DNA from: Beroe forskalii
Taxonomy: Eukaryota; Ctenophora; Nuda; Beroida; Beroidae
NCBI GenBank assembly: GCA_011033025.1
Contig: WFMF01000337.1
Location: 124,001-188,000, forward strand
DNA length: 64,000 bases
Reading direction: 5' to 3'
Part shown: positions 42,577-53,774 of the stretch, in pieces
Position numbering within the stretch: position 1 is the first letter of the stretch
Layout: each line of letters starts with the position of its first letter
The notes under the pieces: model-generated
The model's input: the letters and a program-made list of their open reading frames with translations, nothing else
What the model was told of the DNA's origin: nothing
Database searches by the model: none
Translations under genes and position numbers: made by a program

Positions 42577-45500
42577 CTAGAACATGATATCGGGATCATG
42601 CTCGGTTTCCAGCAAATTCCGGGGCTCAGCTCTCTTGGAAGCACCGGCTTCCTCTGCCTCCTCCTTCTTCAGGTACTCTTCTAGGAACTGCTTCTGCTTC
42701 TCACGGATTATCTGGAATTAAATGGCAAATCAGATCAAGATCAAGATCAGCGATTACAAGAGATAAGTGTTTCATTCCTTTTAACAAGTTACCTAGTTAA
42801 AAGGATTTTTAAGGAATAAGGAGGATGGAAAAATTGGCATTTGGAACTAAAATGGTGGTAAAAGGGGGATTGATTAGTTCTTGCCCTGAACTTTAAAAAG
42901 GGGGGATTGGACATGATCTTCTTCTTGTCCTGAACTTTCTTCAGTCTGTAGAATTCCTCCCTGTCCCTCTCATCCAACTCCTCCACGATATAGGCGATCG
43001 TGTTCTCAAATCTGGGTATGGGGATAAAATACCAAAATTTAATCCTCGAAAATTAATCCCGCGCCAAATAGAATCCCTCAATTTAATCGCGCGCGGGATG
43101 AAATAATGGACTTAAAATCTCTATAAATTCTATTCTTCGATGATATCGCGGGAAAATAAAACGTACAAGTGAGTGCGACTAAAAATGAAAGGTCGGACTG
43201 TCAGAGGCCTGGGCCCTGGCGTGCTTCAAGAATTAAGGTGGTTTCAGGTTACTTTAGATCTACTACAGGAAATCAAGTAAGCAGAAAATTAAGCACTCAG
43301 GGCTCAAGCCAATCAATGCTTAATTTGGTGATACGTCAAATTGACATGACTTAAAACTAACCCTTTGGCCACATGCCCTGAAAACCGCGCGGGATTCCCG
43401 AGCGGAATTCCGTATTTAAAATCCCGGAAAATGGGGTTAGTTGCTACATGCCCAGAATTAAGAATTTCAGTGCGCGTGGATTCACGGATACTTGTATGGT
43501 ATAATAGTTTAATGGTTTATTAATGAGACCATGTATCTACACAGTGTCCGTTGATGGATCAATACGACAGTACATAGGTGTTGTGAAACTTATCCATCAT
43601 TATGTAAACAGTAATTGTAGTGTTTTTATAACAATTCTGACCAAAAAATTACAGGGCCCGTAGGTCGAATTTTTGAGTTGGGTGGCTGGGCGAGCGAAGC
43701 AAGCCCAAGAACAGGGGCAAAGCCCCTGGCGGGGGGCTTAGGCCCCCGGAAAATCATTAATTTTTATCTAATGCCTCAAAGCGATCATCGGACTATACTT
43801 AGCTGCATTTATAATTGGCGCCGTGCTCGGCCAACCCATTGCCTAGTGCCTATCACGTGATCTCCTTTGAGTAAGATGACAAATAAACCAATCAGACGGT
43901 TGATCTAACGTTAGGAACGTCACATTTAACCGTCTGATTGGTTTAATGGGTATTGAGTCATAATAGTCGAGTTTTCGATTCAACTTATGTAACCTGACTC
44001 GAAGACTTGACTCGACTTTAGGACTAAACCACTTGACTTGCCAACCAAACGTGATAATCATGATCAGCGATAGTAGTCTTAGTACTTAAGTAGAGTGGCC
44101 AAGGTCAGTTTAATCAACCAGGCCAGTGGCAGCCACATGGCAGATCATAGATACTTTCCTATACACAAGGCTAAGCTATTAGGCCAAGAGTATGAACTCC
44201 TGGGTGGACAGGCCACCCGACTTCCGGGCATATCCAGGGCTGAGAGCAGTCCGCCAATCCAGGACCTCACTGGACCGGCGAGCGGCCAACGTCTAACACC
44301 CGGTGATCACTCACCCTAATTTGACCAGGCCACTCGACTCGAATCGGCCATTCAACGAGAATAAGCCTACCGAATCGACTCTGCCGATCGATTGATCGGA
44401 TCAATCCGGACAATGTCAGCGATACATCAGATGTGTGTCAGTTGTACGTCAGACTGGTGTCAGTGATAAGTCAGAATGGAATTGGTAGTATGTCAGACTG
44501 GTGTCAGTGATACGTCAGACTGGTGTCAGTGACACGACAGACTGTTATCAGTGACACGACAGACTGGTGTCAAAGAAACTTCAAACTGGTGTCAGTGACT
44601 CAGTGATACTACAGACTAGTGTCAGTGATAAGTCAGACTGGTGTCATTGATACGTTAGACTGGTGTCAGAGATACGTCAGACTGGTGTCACGTATGTCAG
44701 CGATACGTCAGATTGGTGTCAGTGATACGTCATGACCTGCCTATCGGCCCATAACTTGCCTATGGGCCCATAACGGCATAACCTGCCTATGGGCTTTTAT
44801 AAATTATGTATTAGGGGTCTATAATAGGTAGTTAATAAGTTAATAGCTAAATAGTAATGCTAACAGTAGCATCAGCACGTATGCACGTATGCATTCTCAA
44901 AATTTCTCACTTAAAATTCCTTCATTCAAAGTCACAGATTCTCAGTGTCCAAACGTGAACCATTGTCTCATTGTATTGTGAGCAAGAGAAGCTAGTATGA
45001 AAGTGTATTCCAGTGTTTGTGTAGGCAACTAATTATAATGTAATGTGATAATGGGCTGTTCGTGTAATGGTATAATCAGCGGAAACCATTGAACTTCCTA
45101 GTAAATTCCGTTCAGAATCTCGAATCTCGTGTTCCAAAACACGAGATTCGGAATTCGGAATTTGACCGGTTTTTTGCTCGGGAATCCCGAAAAATCGCAG
45201 TTTGGCACCAAAATGGGGGATTCCCGAACTTCAAAATGCGGGAATCCCGGGCATGTGGCCTTAGTGTAAGCACAAGGGCTATAAAGAATGCTTAATTTGG
45301 TGCTTCCTAATATTTTGCCTATCTTAATTTTCTGTATCTCTGTTCCAACCTCCAGTGAGTTGATACAAAACATCGTTATTTCTTTAAGTTTTGAGCAATA
45401 AATATTTTCCAGATTCCCTGAGTTGCTACTGTAACCAACTGAGTAGTGAGTTTTAAACCATGGAAATATTATAATCTTTCATATGGTTGCAACCTTTCAA

Positions 45501-48500
45501 CAATAAAGTTATCGAATTCTTCTTTCTCTTGAGCATTCCAGAGTTATAAAGTCACGACAAAAAATAATCGAAAACTGGAGATATTCAGAACTTAACTCAT
45601 TTTAAAGCCCAATCATTCCCTAGAAATATTGAAATAGTCATGAAAATATTTCTAGTATTGGAACTTGTTCACACTAGACACAAGTGCCAAGCTAAGCAGC
45701 CAATGAGCCAATATGCTGGATATTCAATGAGTACTAAGGCATAAGAAAGATAAGTATGACTTCATTTTCATTAGTTTAGAATGATGGAATGAGAGCGTCT
45801 AACTAAATCACAAATTTTCATGGGGCATAATCATAACCTTGATAATAAAGTGTACCTAGACTGTGGAGTATAAATCGCCTTATTAAGGTAGAGCAAATCA
45901 TAGGTGAATTGTTTACTCTATTTCCAAAAATCAGTGATTTAAGAACTCAAAAAAAGGTTGTGTTGTCGTGAAGATGCTGCCCATCGTCATGTTTAAAGTG
46001 GATAAAAAGTTTCATTCAAGATTTGGGGTGGGGGTGGGGATGGTGTGTCAAACTTCTGATTAGTAAGCTAATTTGAGGTCAACCCGTGACTGCTGACAGT
46101 GTTAAGTTCTGCAAACTGGTCACGTGACACGTGTTTTGACCAACGTGAATGATAAATAGCTGGTCTCATGCTCACCGTCGCAATATAAATAGCTTAATCG
46201 ACCTCATCTGATATTCTCTTCAATTCCTCTTTTCGATATATTATACAGTTTTTGCTTAGCTGATTCGCGAAGTTTCCGACATCTCTATACCGGAAGTTAT
46301 CACCATTAACGGAGGCTCCTTTCTCCACATCTTTCCCCCAAACGCAGCTCTTTCTTCGAACCCTTTCCCTCAACTGAAGCTCCCTCTCGAGCACCTCTCC
46401 TTCAACTAATTCTCAATCCTTGAGCCCCTTTCCTCCAACCCTAACCATGAAGATAACCCTGTCCAAGCTCCGTGGGTACACTGCCAAGAGACGACGAGTT
46501 AATCCTCTGTACCGCAGTAAGTCTGCTCTTGGAACCAGCAGTAGGAGGAGGAGGAGTTGCTCTGTCAGCATGAATTGGAGGGATGGGGCTTACTCCACAT
46601 ACGACATACGTCATCAGGATCCAATCTCAAACACCAATCAGGATCCCACCTTCTGCTCCATCATCAGTCAGAATAAAGCGTTCAGCTACAAAATCAGTCA
46701 GGAACAAAGGTCCACCTATCAATCGAACTCAACTCAGAATAAAACGATCACCAATCAACCAGACTCAACCTCTAGCATTGATATGGACACGAAAGCCCAT
46801 TTTTTGCATTCCGTTCCTCCTCAGGATATCCAAACTTCTCGGAGAAACATCAAGAGCGCATCAGCAGTGGATTTGTGTAGAGTAAATGAATTTTATGAGC
46901 CACAGCAAGGCTCGTGTAGTCTGACTGATGCTACTTTAAAAACAAACAAATCTTCAGAAAACAAGATCTCAGGTGTTACTAAAAAGCGAAGTCCGGGTCC
47001 AGCTATACAGACCTCGCCCTTACTCGAACCACGTTTGAAAATAAAGAAAACGAGCTTAAAAACTTTGATCATCTCTCCTGGAACATCTCGAGGATCCAAG
47101 ATAAAGCATTCTTCTCCTGGACTTGAGCCAACTGACCTGACAACAGACCTGACAACAGATCTGACAACAGATCTGACAGCAGATCTGACAAGAGGTCCCT
47201 CGTCAGACCTGACAACAGATAATCAGCAGTTGTCTTGTGGAGATGCGGACTGTATGGTTTGTACTCTATCAAAACCTTCTCTAAGGAGGTGCCATCATCG
47301 TGCGGAGATTGGGGCATTGATTACTTCAGGGATTTTTACTGATGTTCGAGAAGGAAATGTATGTATGTTTATTTAATGATGCTATCAGCAATGAAGATTA
47401 AAGTATTGTGAAAATGCTGGGATTTTCATGACTGTTGTATCGAATTTTTTAGTAAATTTGTTTAAATTATCGTGATTTATGTAAAAAGTGTTTTGATATT
47501 TATTGAACTTCATGTAACTACAGTAATTACCGCATTGAAACTTTTAATTTTCATGACGGAAGTCTATTTTAGTTGACTAAGAATCTGTCCATTACCATAA
47601 AACATGAGCCACACCATGTATAGCAAACTTTGTGATAACATATATGTTGCCATATGTTAAATGTTTTAATTGGTGATATTGTAGTGCAAAAAAATATCAT
47701 CTGCGAGGAATAATATGGGAATTGTGGCTTAGGGATTGGGAATTGTTGGGGTTTTTTTGTTTTTTTTTTAAATGGGAAGAGTTGTTTTGGGGATTGTGGT
47801 TTTTTATCATAACACAGCAGCACTGACCTGGGTATGATGACGTATTCGATGCCATTGACACGCCGGTTAGTAATCTTGATAGCCTCATCCAGGGTTATGA
47901 AGGCAGTTTGGAGAGATGCCAACTCAATCAGCAGTTTTATCGCTTTCTGGGCTGTTTCCTTGCACCTGGAAACCGTCATGCCGCCCTTGCCAAGACCTGA
48001 AGATTGGTCTCAGTCAACCCTTTCCAAGACAAATCGTAAAAAGTTGAGGATGGCCCAACTGCCGAGAATAGTGAAATTACTACGACTGAATGAGGGTATC
48101 TATGAAAGAACAAAACTGCCAATTTTCAACAAACCTGTGAGTTGGTAGACGTCACTCCCCTCGGAATGCATGGTGAAGTTAGTCAGCTGAACTCCCGCTA
48201 CGTTGTCCTTCGTGAATTTGATCTTGTTCTGAGCCTTGTCCGCATTCTGGATAACAGTCTGCCTGTAGGGGAAACAAAGTTATTAAACATTGCAAGTGAG
48301 GGAACTGTACAATGATATTTGTGAAAAAAGGAGGTTTCCCCTAGTAGGATCACAAGCACGGATTTTTCGTGAAAATTATGTATATTTTACAAAAAACAAT
48401 TCTGCAAGTACATAAAAGATTGAACCTGCTATTCCATTCAAGGTCGACCCGAAGGAACAGCCTCTCACTTCAAACAGGGGATACGGAACAGTCCAGCCCC

Positions 48501-49059
48501 ACATAATACTGGACTCACGGACCAGGGGGTCCTTCATTTAAAAAATCAGTACATCCCCCTCCACTTACGAGATATCGCCAGCAGCGTACGCAGCCTCTGC
48601 CAGCGAAAAGTACACCGCTTTCATCACATCTCCCATCACCGTCTTATTCTCTATGATCTTCTTGAGGGTAGCTCGGAATTTGAGGGTCAGGGCGTCGCTC
48701 TTCTTCTTCAGCAAACTGTGACCTTTCTGGGCGCCCTGAGGTAAAGAGGATAAAGTGTTAGAGTTGACCAAAATCAAGTTATAATTATTTGCTAGAATAC
48801 CTTTTCATTATGGTCGGTAAAACGTGAATTGTATGCTTTATAATGCAAAGAATTCGTCTTGATCTCAGCAGCAACGATCATTCCTGGAAAAACTAAAAGA
48901 TGGAATACAAAATTCCATTTGAGAGGTATCACAGGGATCTATATTCTATATGTAGAGGGTTCTGAGAAATCAGAAAATATCATTTACCTTCAACCGTGTC
49001 TTCATCACCGTAAGAATCATCCGCGAAGGGAAAACATTGATCTTATCTCCCGTACCCAT
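42577..49059 (-). CDS. ATP6V1D: V-type proton ATPase subunit D
   Basis: Subunit D forms the central rotor stalk of the V1 sector, coupling ATP hydrolysis to proton pumping into organelles. Exons on the minus strand: 49059-48988 (MGTGDKINVFPSRMILTVMK), 48735-48569 (GAQKGHSLLKKKSDALTLKF), 48262-48135, 47996-47828 (ELASLQTAFITLDEAIKITN, VIIPR), 43011-42918 and 42711-42577 (ends DPDIMF). Phases fit throughout, giving 254 residues against 247 in human, mostly coiled coil. Odd points: the exon at 42918 lacks a GT donor (AAG|ATCATG), while its duplicate 10.6 kb away (32317) has AAG|GTTAGC. An upstream in-frame GTTCAG could serve, losing six residues; otherwise the distal exons are used. The ~4.8-kb intron 4 holds a plus-strand gene. 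The last ~20 codons of DNA are tandemly repeated beyond the stop (42520-42540). Confidence 0.93.
43361..45266. mobile_element. 1.9-kb non-autonomous DNA transposon, PIF/Harbinger-like
   Basis: Absent from duplication copy 1, where actaaacacaagggc is the empty site. Ends are CCCTTTGGCCACATGCCC and GGGCATGTGGCCTTAGTG: imperfect inverted repeats with a 12-base perfect core. They are flanked by TAA on both sides, a 3-bp target duplication as made by PIF/Harbinger transposases. The sub-terminal parts contain repeated gggattcccg motifs. No transposase frame was seen. Inside lie a hairpin (aaccaatcagacggttgatc facing aaccgtctgattggttt at 43889-43945) and a 22-bp minisatellite. Confidence 0.75.
44408..44733. 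repeat. 22-bp minisatellite inside the 1.9-kb transposon
   Basis: About 14 units of agactggtgtcagtgatacg + tc, with some 8-base expansions (gtcagtgactcagtgat). It recurs in tandem and keeps many ACGTC cores. It probably grew inside the element. Confidence 0.85.
46121..46191 (+). promoter_or_regulatory. Promoter-like block: tandem CACGTG and TATAAATA
   Basis: Sequence cacgtgacacgtg at 46121-46133 followed by TATAAATA at 46184-46191, about 256 bases before the ATG of the Ser/Arg-rich gene. The arrangement is conserved in copy 1 (33677-33754) while the sequence between has drifted. It is most simply the core promoter plus bHLH-type sites. Confidence 0.5.
46447..47376 (+). CDS. Unrecognised Ser/Arg-rich protein with C-terminal Cys/His motif (309 aa), intact copy
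   Basis: A single-exon gene nested antisense in intron 4 of V-ATPase D. No family was recognised. The N-terminus is strongly basic (MKITLSKLRGYTAKRRRVN, then SRRRRSCSVSMNWRDG) and almost unchanged between copies. The middle (about 55-125) is a low-complexity Gln/Asn/Ser/Thr stretch with imperfect ~15-residue repeats (INQ..F..ISQ), which differs greatly between copies. Then come NIKSASAVDLC, a Lys/Ser/Pro-rich part, six Asp-Leu-Thr-type repeats (TTDLTTDLTTDL), and a C-terminal CGDADCMVC..RRCHHRAEIG. That last pattern resembles a metal-binding site but matches no finger I know. The start at 46447 is conserved in copy 1; a Met at 46420 is not. Confidence 0.75.
   Translation: MKITLSKLRGYTAKRRRVNPLYRSKSALGTSSRRRRSCSVSMNWRDGAYSTYDIRHQDPISNTNQDPTFCSIISQNKAFSYKISQEQRSTYQSNSTQNKTITNQPDSTSSIDMDTKAHFLHSVPPQDIQTSRRNIKSASAVDLCRVNEFYEPQQGSCSLTDATLKTNKSSENKISGVTKKRSPGPAIQTSPLLEPRLKIKKTSLKTLIISPGTSRGSKIKHSSPGLEPTDLTTDLTTDLTTDLTADLTRGPSSDLTTDNQQLSCGDADCMVCTLSKPSLRRCHHRAEIGALITSGIFTDVREGNVCMFI
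47377..47827. other. V-ATPase D intron sequence, no further gene seen
   Basis: This is the 3' flank of the nested gene and the 5' part of intron 4 of V-ATPase D. It contains T-rich and A-rich runs. A consensus aatgaagattaaagta lies about 15 bases after the nested gene's stop, not a perfect polyadenylation signal. Confidence 0.5.
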
Positions 49060-50017
49060 GGCTCAAATTTGGGATAAACGTTATTATGGTCAAAGGTTTG
49101 GGTGAATTCGAACACTGTGATGCTTTGAATGCTCTTAGGATTCTAGAGAAAAGTTCACTATAGTATTAGCATAGTATACACTCATCTTACAATTCCAGTT
49201 TTTCTAATTGTCATATAAAATGTAGTAAATATCACACCAGTGATATTCCTTGAACAACTAGCAGATCTGTGTAACATGGATCTGTCTGGTATGAAATATT
49301 TCAGAAGACCCGGAAAAAATATAGACAGTTGCAAATGATGTCATGATCATATGTTATAATGGCGAATACGTGACAAGAAACCAGCAATTAATGAATTTCA
49401 TACGTCCATGAAATTCCAAACAGAGACCTCAAGTTTTTCAATATTAGTCTACTCTAAAACAAGAAACCCATACAAAGCCTGAAATCACTAACTTTCGATC
49501 TAACCGGCACCGAATGGAAACCTTTCAGCACGTTTTATGTTTTACATGATATATGGGGAGTAATCGCAGAATAGCACGGATTCTTAGGGTTAATCAGGCG
49601 CCGGATAAATGCCGCATATAGGGATACATTCTTTAAATATATCACATTAAATAGAAAATATAATCGCTCAAATAAAAACAGTTAAAAATATAGCGTCAAA
49701 TCTGCGTTCAGGGATTTTCACTTCTGTGAAACTTGTTAAATTTTCGAGGAATTTATTGATCATCCTTAAAAGTTTGATGTAAAAACGGTTATTAATCACC
49801 AGGAAAACTTCTTCATAAGACACTAAGTAGCTCAACTGACATGCGCAGAAATCGCGACCAACTGACGCGGAATTGAAATACTTGACTCATCCTCATTCCT
49901 CATATACTCTGTAATACACCAAAGCTCTGGCGTGAATCGGATACTCTGACGCGAACAGCGTATCACTAGCTGCATCTCCAACAAAAGAATTTTGAAAATA
50001 ATTAACTCTGGAAAACC
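49060..50017. other. Spacer between V-ATPase D and ISY1
   Basis: About 0.96 kb separates the ISY1 stop codon from the start of V-ATPase D on the same strand. It must carry the V-ATPase D promoter and the ISY1 3' end. No ORF of interest and no repeat were seen. Confidence 0.55.
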
Positions 50018-53000
50018 TCAAAAGTTTAAACTTTTTCCCATGAGCGTCTTGGCATTCTCACTATTTCTCTGGAGATCCTCACTAGCGTACTTCAGGATGA
50101 GTTCCATCTTCTTCTTGTGGAGGAGGTGGAGTTCCATGTCCTTCTGGGAGGGTACTTCTTGGGGTGCTATTGTGAGGTCTTTAGGGGTGTCTTCGTCTCC
50201 TTCTTCCCGTGCAGTCTGAGGGAGAGGGGGTTTGGTAACGGAATCAGACGTTATTTGACCCAAAATTTAAAATGGGGGCGAGGAGTCAGGAAGGAGTCAG
50301 AAAATATCTGACAAATGAGAAGTAAACACGATTATTCAAATTGACTCCAATTTTAAAAGTTTGAATGAAGCAGAGGTAATATAGATTGGTCATTCTAATA
50401 AGATTATAACTCACTTCTAGTTCTTTCCTCCTCTTATCTTCCGCCTCTCGCTCCACCCTCTCCTCCTCTTCCAATTCTTTATCAAGTTCACCCGTTTCCT
50501 TCTTCAGTTTCCACTCCTCAATGGCCATGTGTCGGGCTGAAATGATACGATGATCAGTGTGGCGTGTTTCAACCAGCAATATAAGTTGGGACAAAACGAT
50601 TCATTATGATTATGAAAAATAATTATTGTTCCTTGTCCACGCACCAATCGCAGTTAACTGTATTGGTAGTTAGGCATCACCTCCTTACATGACACGTCAC
50701 TCACTTCGAACGAAAATCCAGATAAAAAACGAAACACAATCAACAAAAACCACCCACCCTTAGCCTCAACCTCTGCCTCTAGTTTCATCAAGACCCCATC
50801 GTCATCGTCCAAGTATCCGTAGTAGTACGCATCAATATCCTTCATTAGATCACCACGGTTTTGTCGAGGTGGTTTTGGGGGCTCCTCCTCGAAAAGTTCC
50901 CGGACCCCAGGGAGATCCTTCGCTGCACCGAAGTATTTGTAACCTAGAAACGGAGTGTGGTTTAAGTCAGGAACCTCGATTGTTTGCTTGAAACGCACAG
51001 AAGGGTGACGGCATGGTCTAGAAATAATTTGAATTTTAGATATATAATCAGCAAAATAGGTATTCAAGAAATGGCCTGTTATAATTAAGAGAACAGTGAT
51101 ATTATAGAAAGTTGTAAACCACTCGGTGACATTAATCATTATGGGGTAGAACAGTATAGAAAGTTGTAAGAAACCTCTGTTTCCAGGGAGCTCCTTTCCT
51201 TCGTGATCCAACATCTTAGGTCCAACTTTGTGATAATTCGGACCTCCAAGCTCAACGATCCTATCCTGCCTGAAGAGGGGAAAAGGAGACTTAGTTTGAT
51301 CTGAATGAGAGATACAACTTCATTGCCAATTTTTGTTCGTGATGACCATTTCAAAACTACCTAAAATCGCCACATGAAATTACGCTAAAATAACTACACT
51401 TACCAATGACCCTTCTCTCGGATTAGTTTGTTGATTTCATCGTTCAAGTCCCTGATACGAAACTCTCCTAAACCAGCGTTCTGAATCTGAGACACTTTCC
51501 GTGCTATTTCCTTGATGATCTGGTGTCTCCATTTCTCTGATTCTTGTAGACTGTGACACTCTGTTGCGAGGTAGGGCCGCTTTGCCTAGAAAAGTATGGA
51601 ATTGAAAATTTGTCCAAAAAAAACCAGCGTCGTTCAAAATGTGGACTTTTAGATCCAATGCGCGGCGCGCGCGCAATGGTTTCCTTAAATTTGACTACGG
51701 GTGATACACTACCAACAAAAAAAGCCCCGCGCCTTACAAAAATAAGACAATTTTCTGGTCCACTGTGACACAATGTGGCAATTATGCACAACAAAGAATG
51801 AGTGAGATCTCGGTGAGAATGCCAGAATCTCGGCCGGGATGACCGTGACCCGGCCGGGTTTGTAAAGTCGTCCCTGTTCCGGTCAGGATCAAGGTTATTC
51901 CGGCCCGGTCGCAAAGGCCATCAGTCATCACGGTCTATCACTGCTGGCGAATATCATTGGTATTGGAGTTTCAGGCGCTAATAATTCGCGACCAGATTCT
52001 CCTTAATTTGGTCAACCATGAGTCTAGTGGCAGAATACTGCCGATCTGCTACGCTCAGAGTGGCGACAAGTCGGCCTCCTCAAGACGTGATTTTGGCGAA
52101 AAATGAATGATGAAATTAATTGTATGTACTCTACTGTACTTGTAGACTAATGGCGTTCTATAGCTCATGACATACGGCACTTCGAACAGCACTTTGCTTA
52201 GCAACCAACCAGTCGTTGTTAATGAAAAGATCGCGTACTTATATTAACTGCCATACCAGTTAATGGCTAATTATATCATGCTAATTATAGCTTATGCGAT
52301 CCGGATGAATGAATAATAAGTTTGAGAACTGCGCATTCTGTAAAGGTCTTTAGCCTCTAACACAGTTTTATAAAACGCTGTCTTAACTGCTTGGCTTAAT
52401 TTCCCTACAATTTCAATGATTACAGGCCCTGCTCTTATTTCAGTTTCATACTGTGTTGCAGGTTTAGCCTCAATTATGGGCGTTATGGTGTAATCACCAT
52501 AAACAAATCAATGAACGAAACAAACACACTCGCTAAGTAGATTCATGCCATGCTGTTAGATGATACATAATTGATAAGGCATAATTAAGGAAAAAGTATG
52601 CCGTCGGTGGTAGACATGATTGGGTACTCCTGAAATTTGGGATCGGCGAGGTGCTGAATGTGTTCTGTCACTGGGCCCATGAGACCTCTTTTGCGAAGAA
52701 AGGGCAAAAAAGTGTCAGCTCAATCGGCCAAACATTTAATTTCAGCTCTCAAAAATGAATCGAAAGACGGATCATCGTTTTGAGAGGTAAAAATAGGGGA
52801 TTTTCGGATTTTACAGGAAATCCATCGAAAACTGGCGATTAACATTGTGGCAAATCAATCAGCAAAACTTTAATTTTCAGCTCTCAAAAATGAATCGACA
52901 GACTGATCATTGTTTTAATTAAGGGGTTGAAATAGGGTTTTTTGGATTCTACTAGAAAACAGGGAAAACTGGCAAAAATAGGGTGTTATGAAAACTGGAA

Positions 53001-53408
53001 AAAGATAGGATGTTATAAAATAGGGTTCTATTGTTATCATCCCTGTCCCCATATAAACTTGATAAATGTTTAGGTAAAACTGCAGGTAATTACCTTTTCC
53101 GGAGTCTCCAAATCTTTCTGGTAAGCATACCATCTAGCTAACAAAGACCTGAAAAAAGGCATATTACACATATGCAATTCACAATCTGTCAGTTTATTAA
53201 AATCAGCTTCTTTCAGAGACTATAATCATCATTAATCAGTTAAGTGTTTGAGCAATGTCCCTTACAGTCAAGTGGACCTGTTTCACTCAGTATTGATACC
53301 ATTAAACATTGTGCTTAGATACCATTAAACATTGTGCACATTGTGGCTTAGATAAATAATTGATAATATTATAAGTACTCACATAGCCTTTTCTTGATTA
53401 CGAGCCAT
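50018..53408 (-). CDS. ISY1: Pre-mRNA-splicing factor ISY1
   Basis: ISY1 is a nuclear component of the catalytic spliceosome (NineTeen/Prp19-related complex, in contact with the U2/U6 core). Seven exons on the minus strand: 53408-53383 (MARNQEKAM), 53148-53094, 51585-51404 (SEKWRHQIIKEIARKVSQIQ, NAGLGEFRIRDLNDEINKLI), 51269-51175 (LGGPNYHKVGPKMLDHEGKE), 50943-50758 (GYKYFGAAKDLPGVRELFEE, YYGYLDDDDGVL), 50536-50415 (acidic, coiled-coil-like) and 50215-50018 (KKKMELILKYASEDLQ, stop at 50018). All borders are GT/AG and phases agree, giving 287 residues against 285 in human. Intron 2 contains remnants of the 353-bp satellite family. Sequence and length are those of a normal, functional gene. Confidence 0.97.
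51940..52935. repeat. Remnants of the 353-bp satellite family in ISY1 intron 2
   Basis: Pieces such as ctggcgaatatcattggtat (51943), cgttttgagaggtaaaaata..ttttacagg (52770-52820) and atcattgttttaatt..gggttttttggatt (52905-52945) match parts of the main array with many changes. They look like old, scattered copies rather than an active array. Confidence 0.7.
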
Positions 53409-53774
53409 GATAATTCTCTAGTTGAACTTCCTCAGGAATATTAAGCAATATTGTATTATGTTCTCATCAAGAGAGATTTTTTGAGATTATATGATAAAAT
53501 AAAGGAATATTTGCATATATTATTCTCATCATATTATTTTCATGAAAATAAGTCCAAGTCCAAAGTTGGAGAAAGATAAAGAATTTGATAAATAATTTGA
53601 CCCTGTGTTTCAGGATAATCATCTCTCATGATGGAGCATTGGATCATGATGGATGTCACTCAAATTTTGAATGCATCATTGTTAAAGGAAACGGGGTACC
53701 AAGATCCATCAGCAGGTCCCTACCTAGATCCATCAGCAGATCTTCACCAGATCTTTTATTAACTTTTCGATGAT

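Larger units (their letters stand above)
34495..46937. repeat. Segmental duplication, copy 2
   Basis: Counterpart of 25844-34497. It starts inside peptide gene 1 (homology from ttcttaa.cga) and ends inside the Ser/Arg-rich gene after gctacttt. The two ends share three T, a microhomology of 3 bases. It is about 3.8 kb longer than copy 1 owing to insertions at about 35285-36215, 38151-39394 and 43361-45266. Confidence 0.93.

Noticed and set aside
42918-42923. AT-AC (U12-type) intron as explanation for the missing GT donor in V-ATPase D
   Set aside because: The sequence after AAG is ATCATGTCC, unlike the U12 AT-AC donor consensus ATATCCTT, and the acceptor is a normal AG.
44408-44733. CRISPR-like regular repeats
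   Set aside because: Units are contiguous 22-mers without spacers and lie inside a eukaryotic transposon. It is a minisatellite. The same applies to 19118-19762 and 23680-23845.
46420-46446. Earlier Met (MSPFPPTLT..) for the Ser/Arg-rich gene
   Set aside because: Not conserved in copy 1, where the frame upstream of MKITLSK lacks it. The conserved Met at 46447 is preferred.
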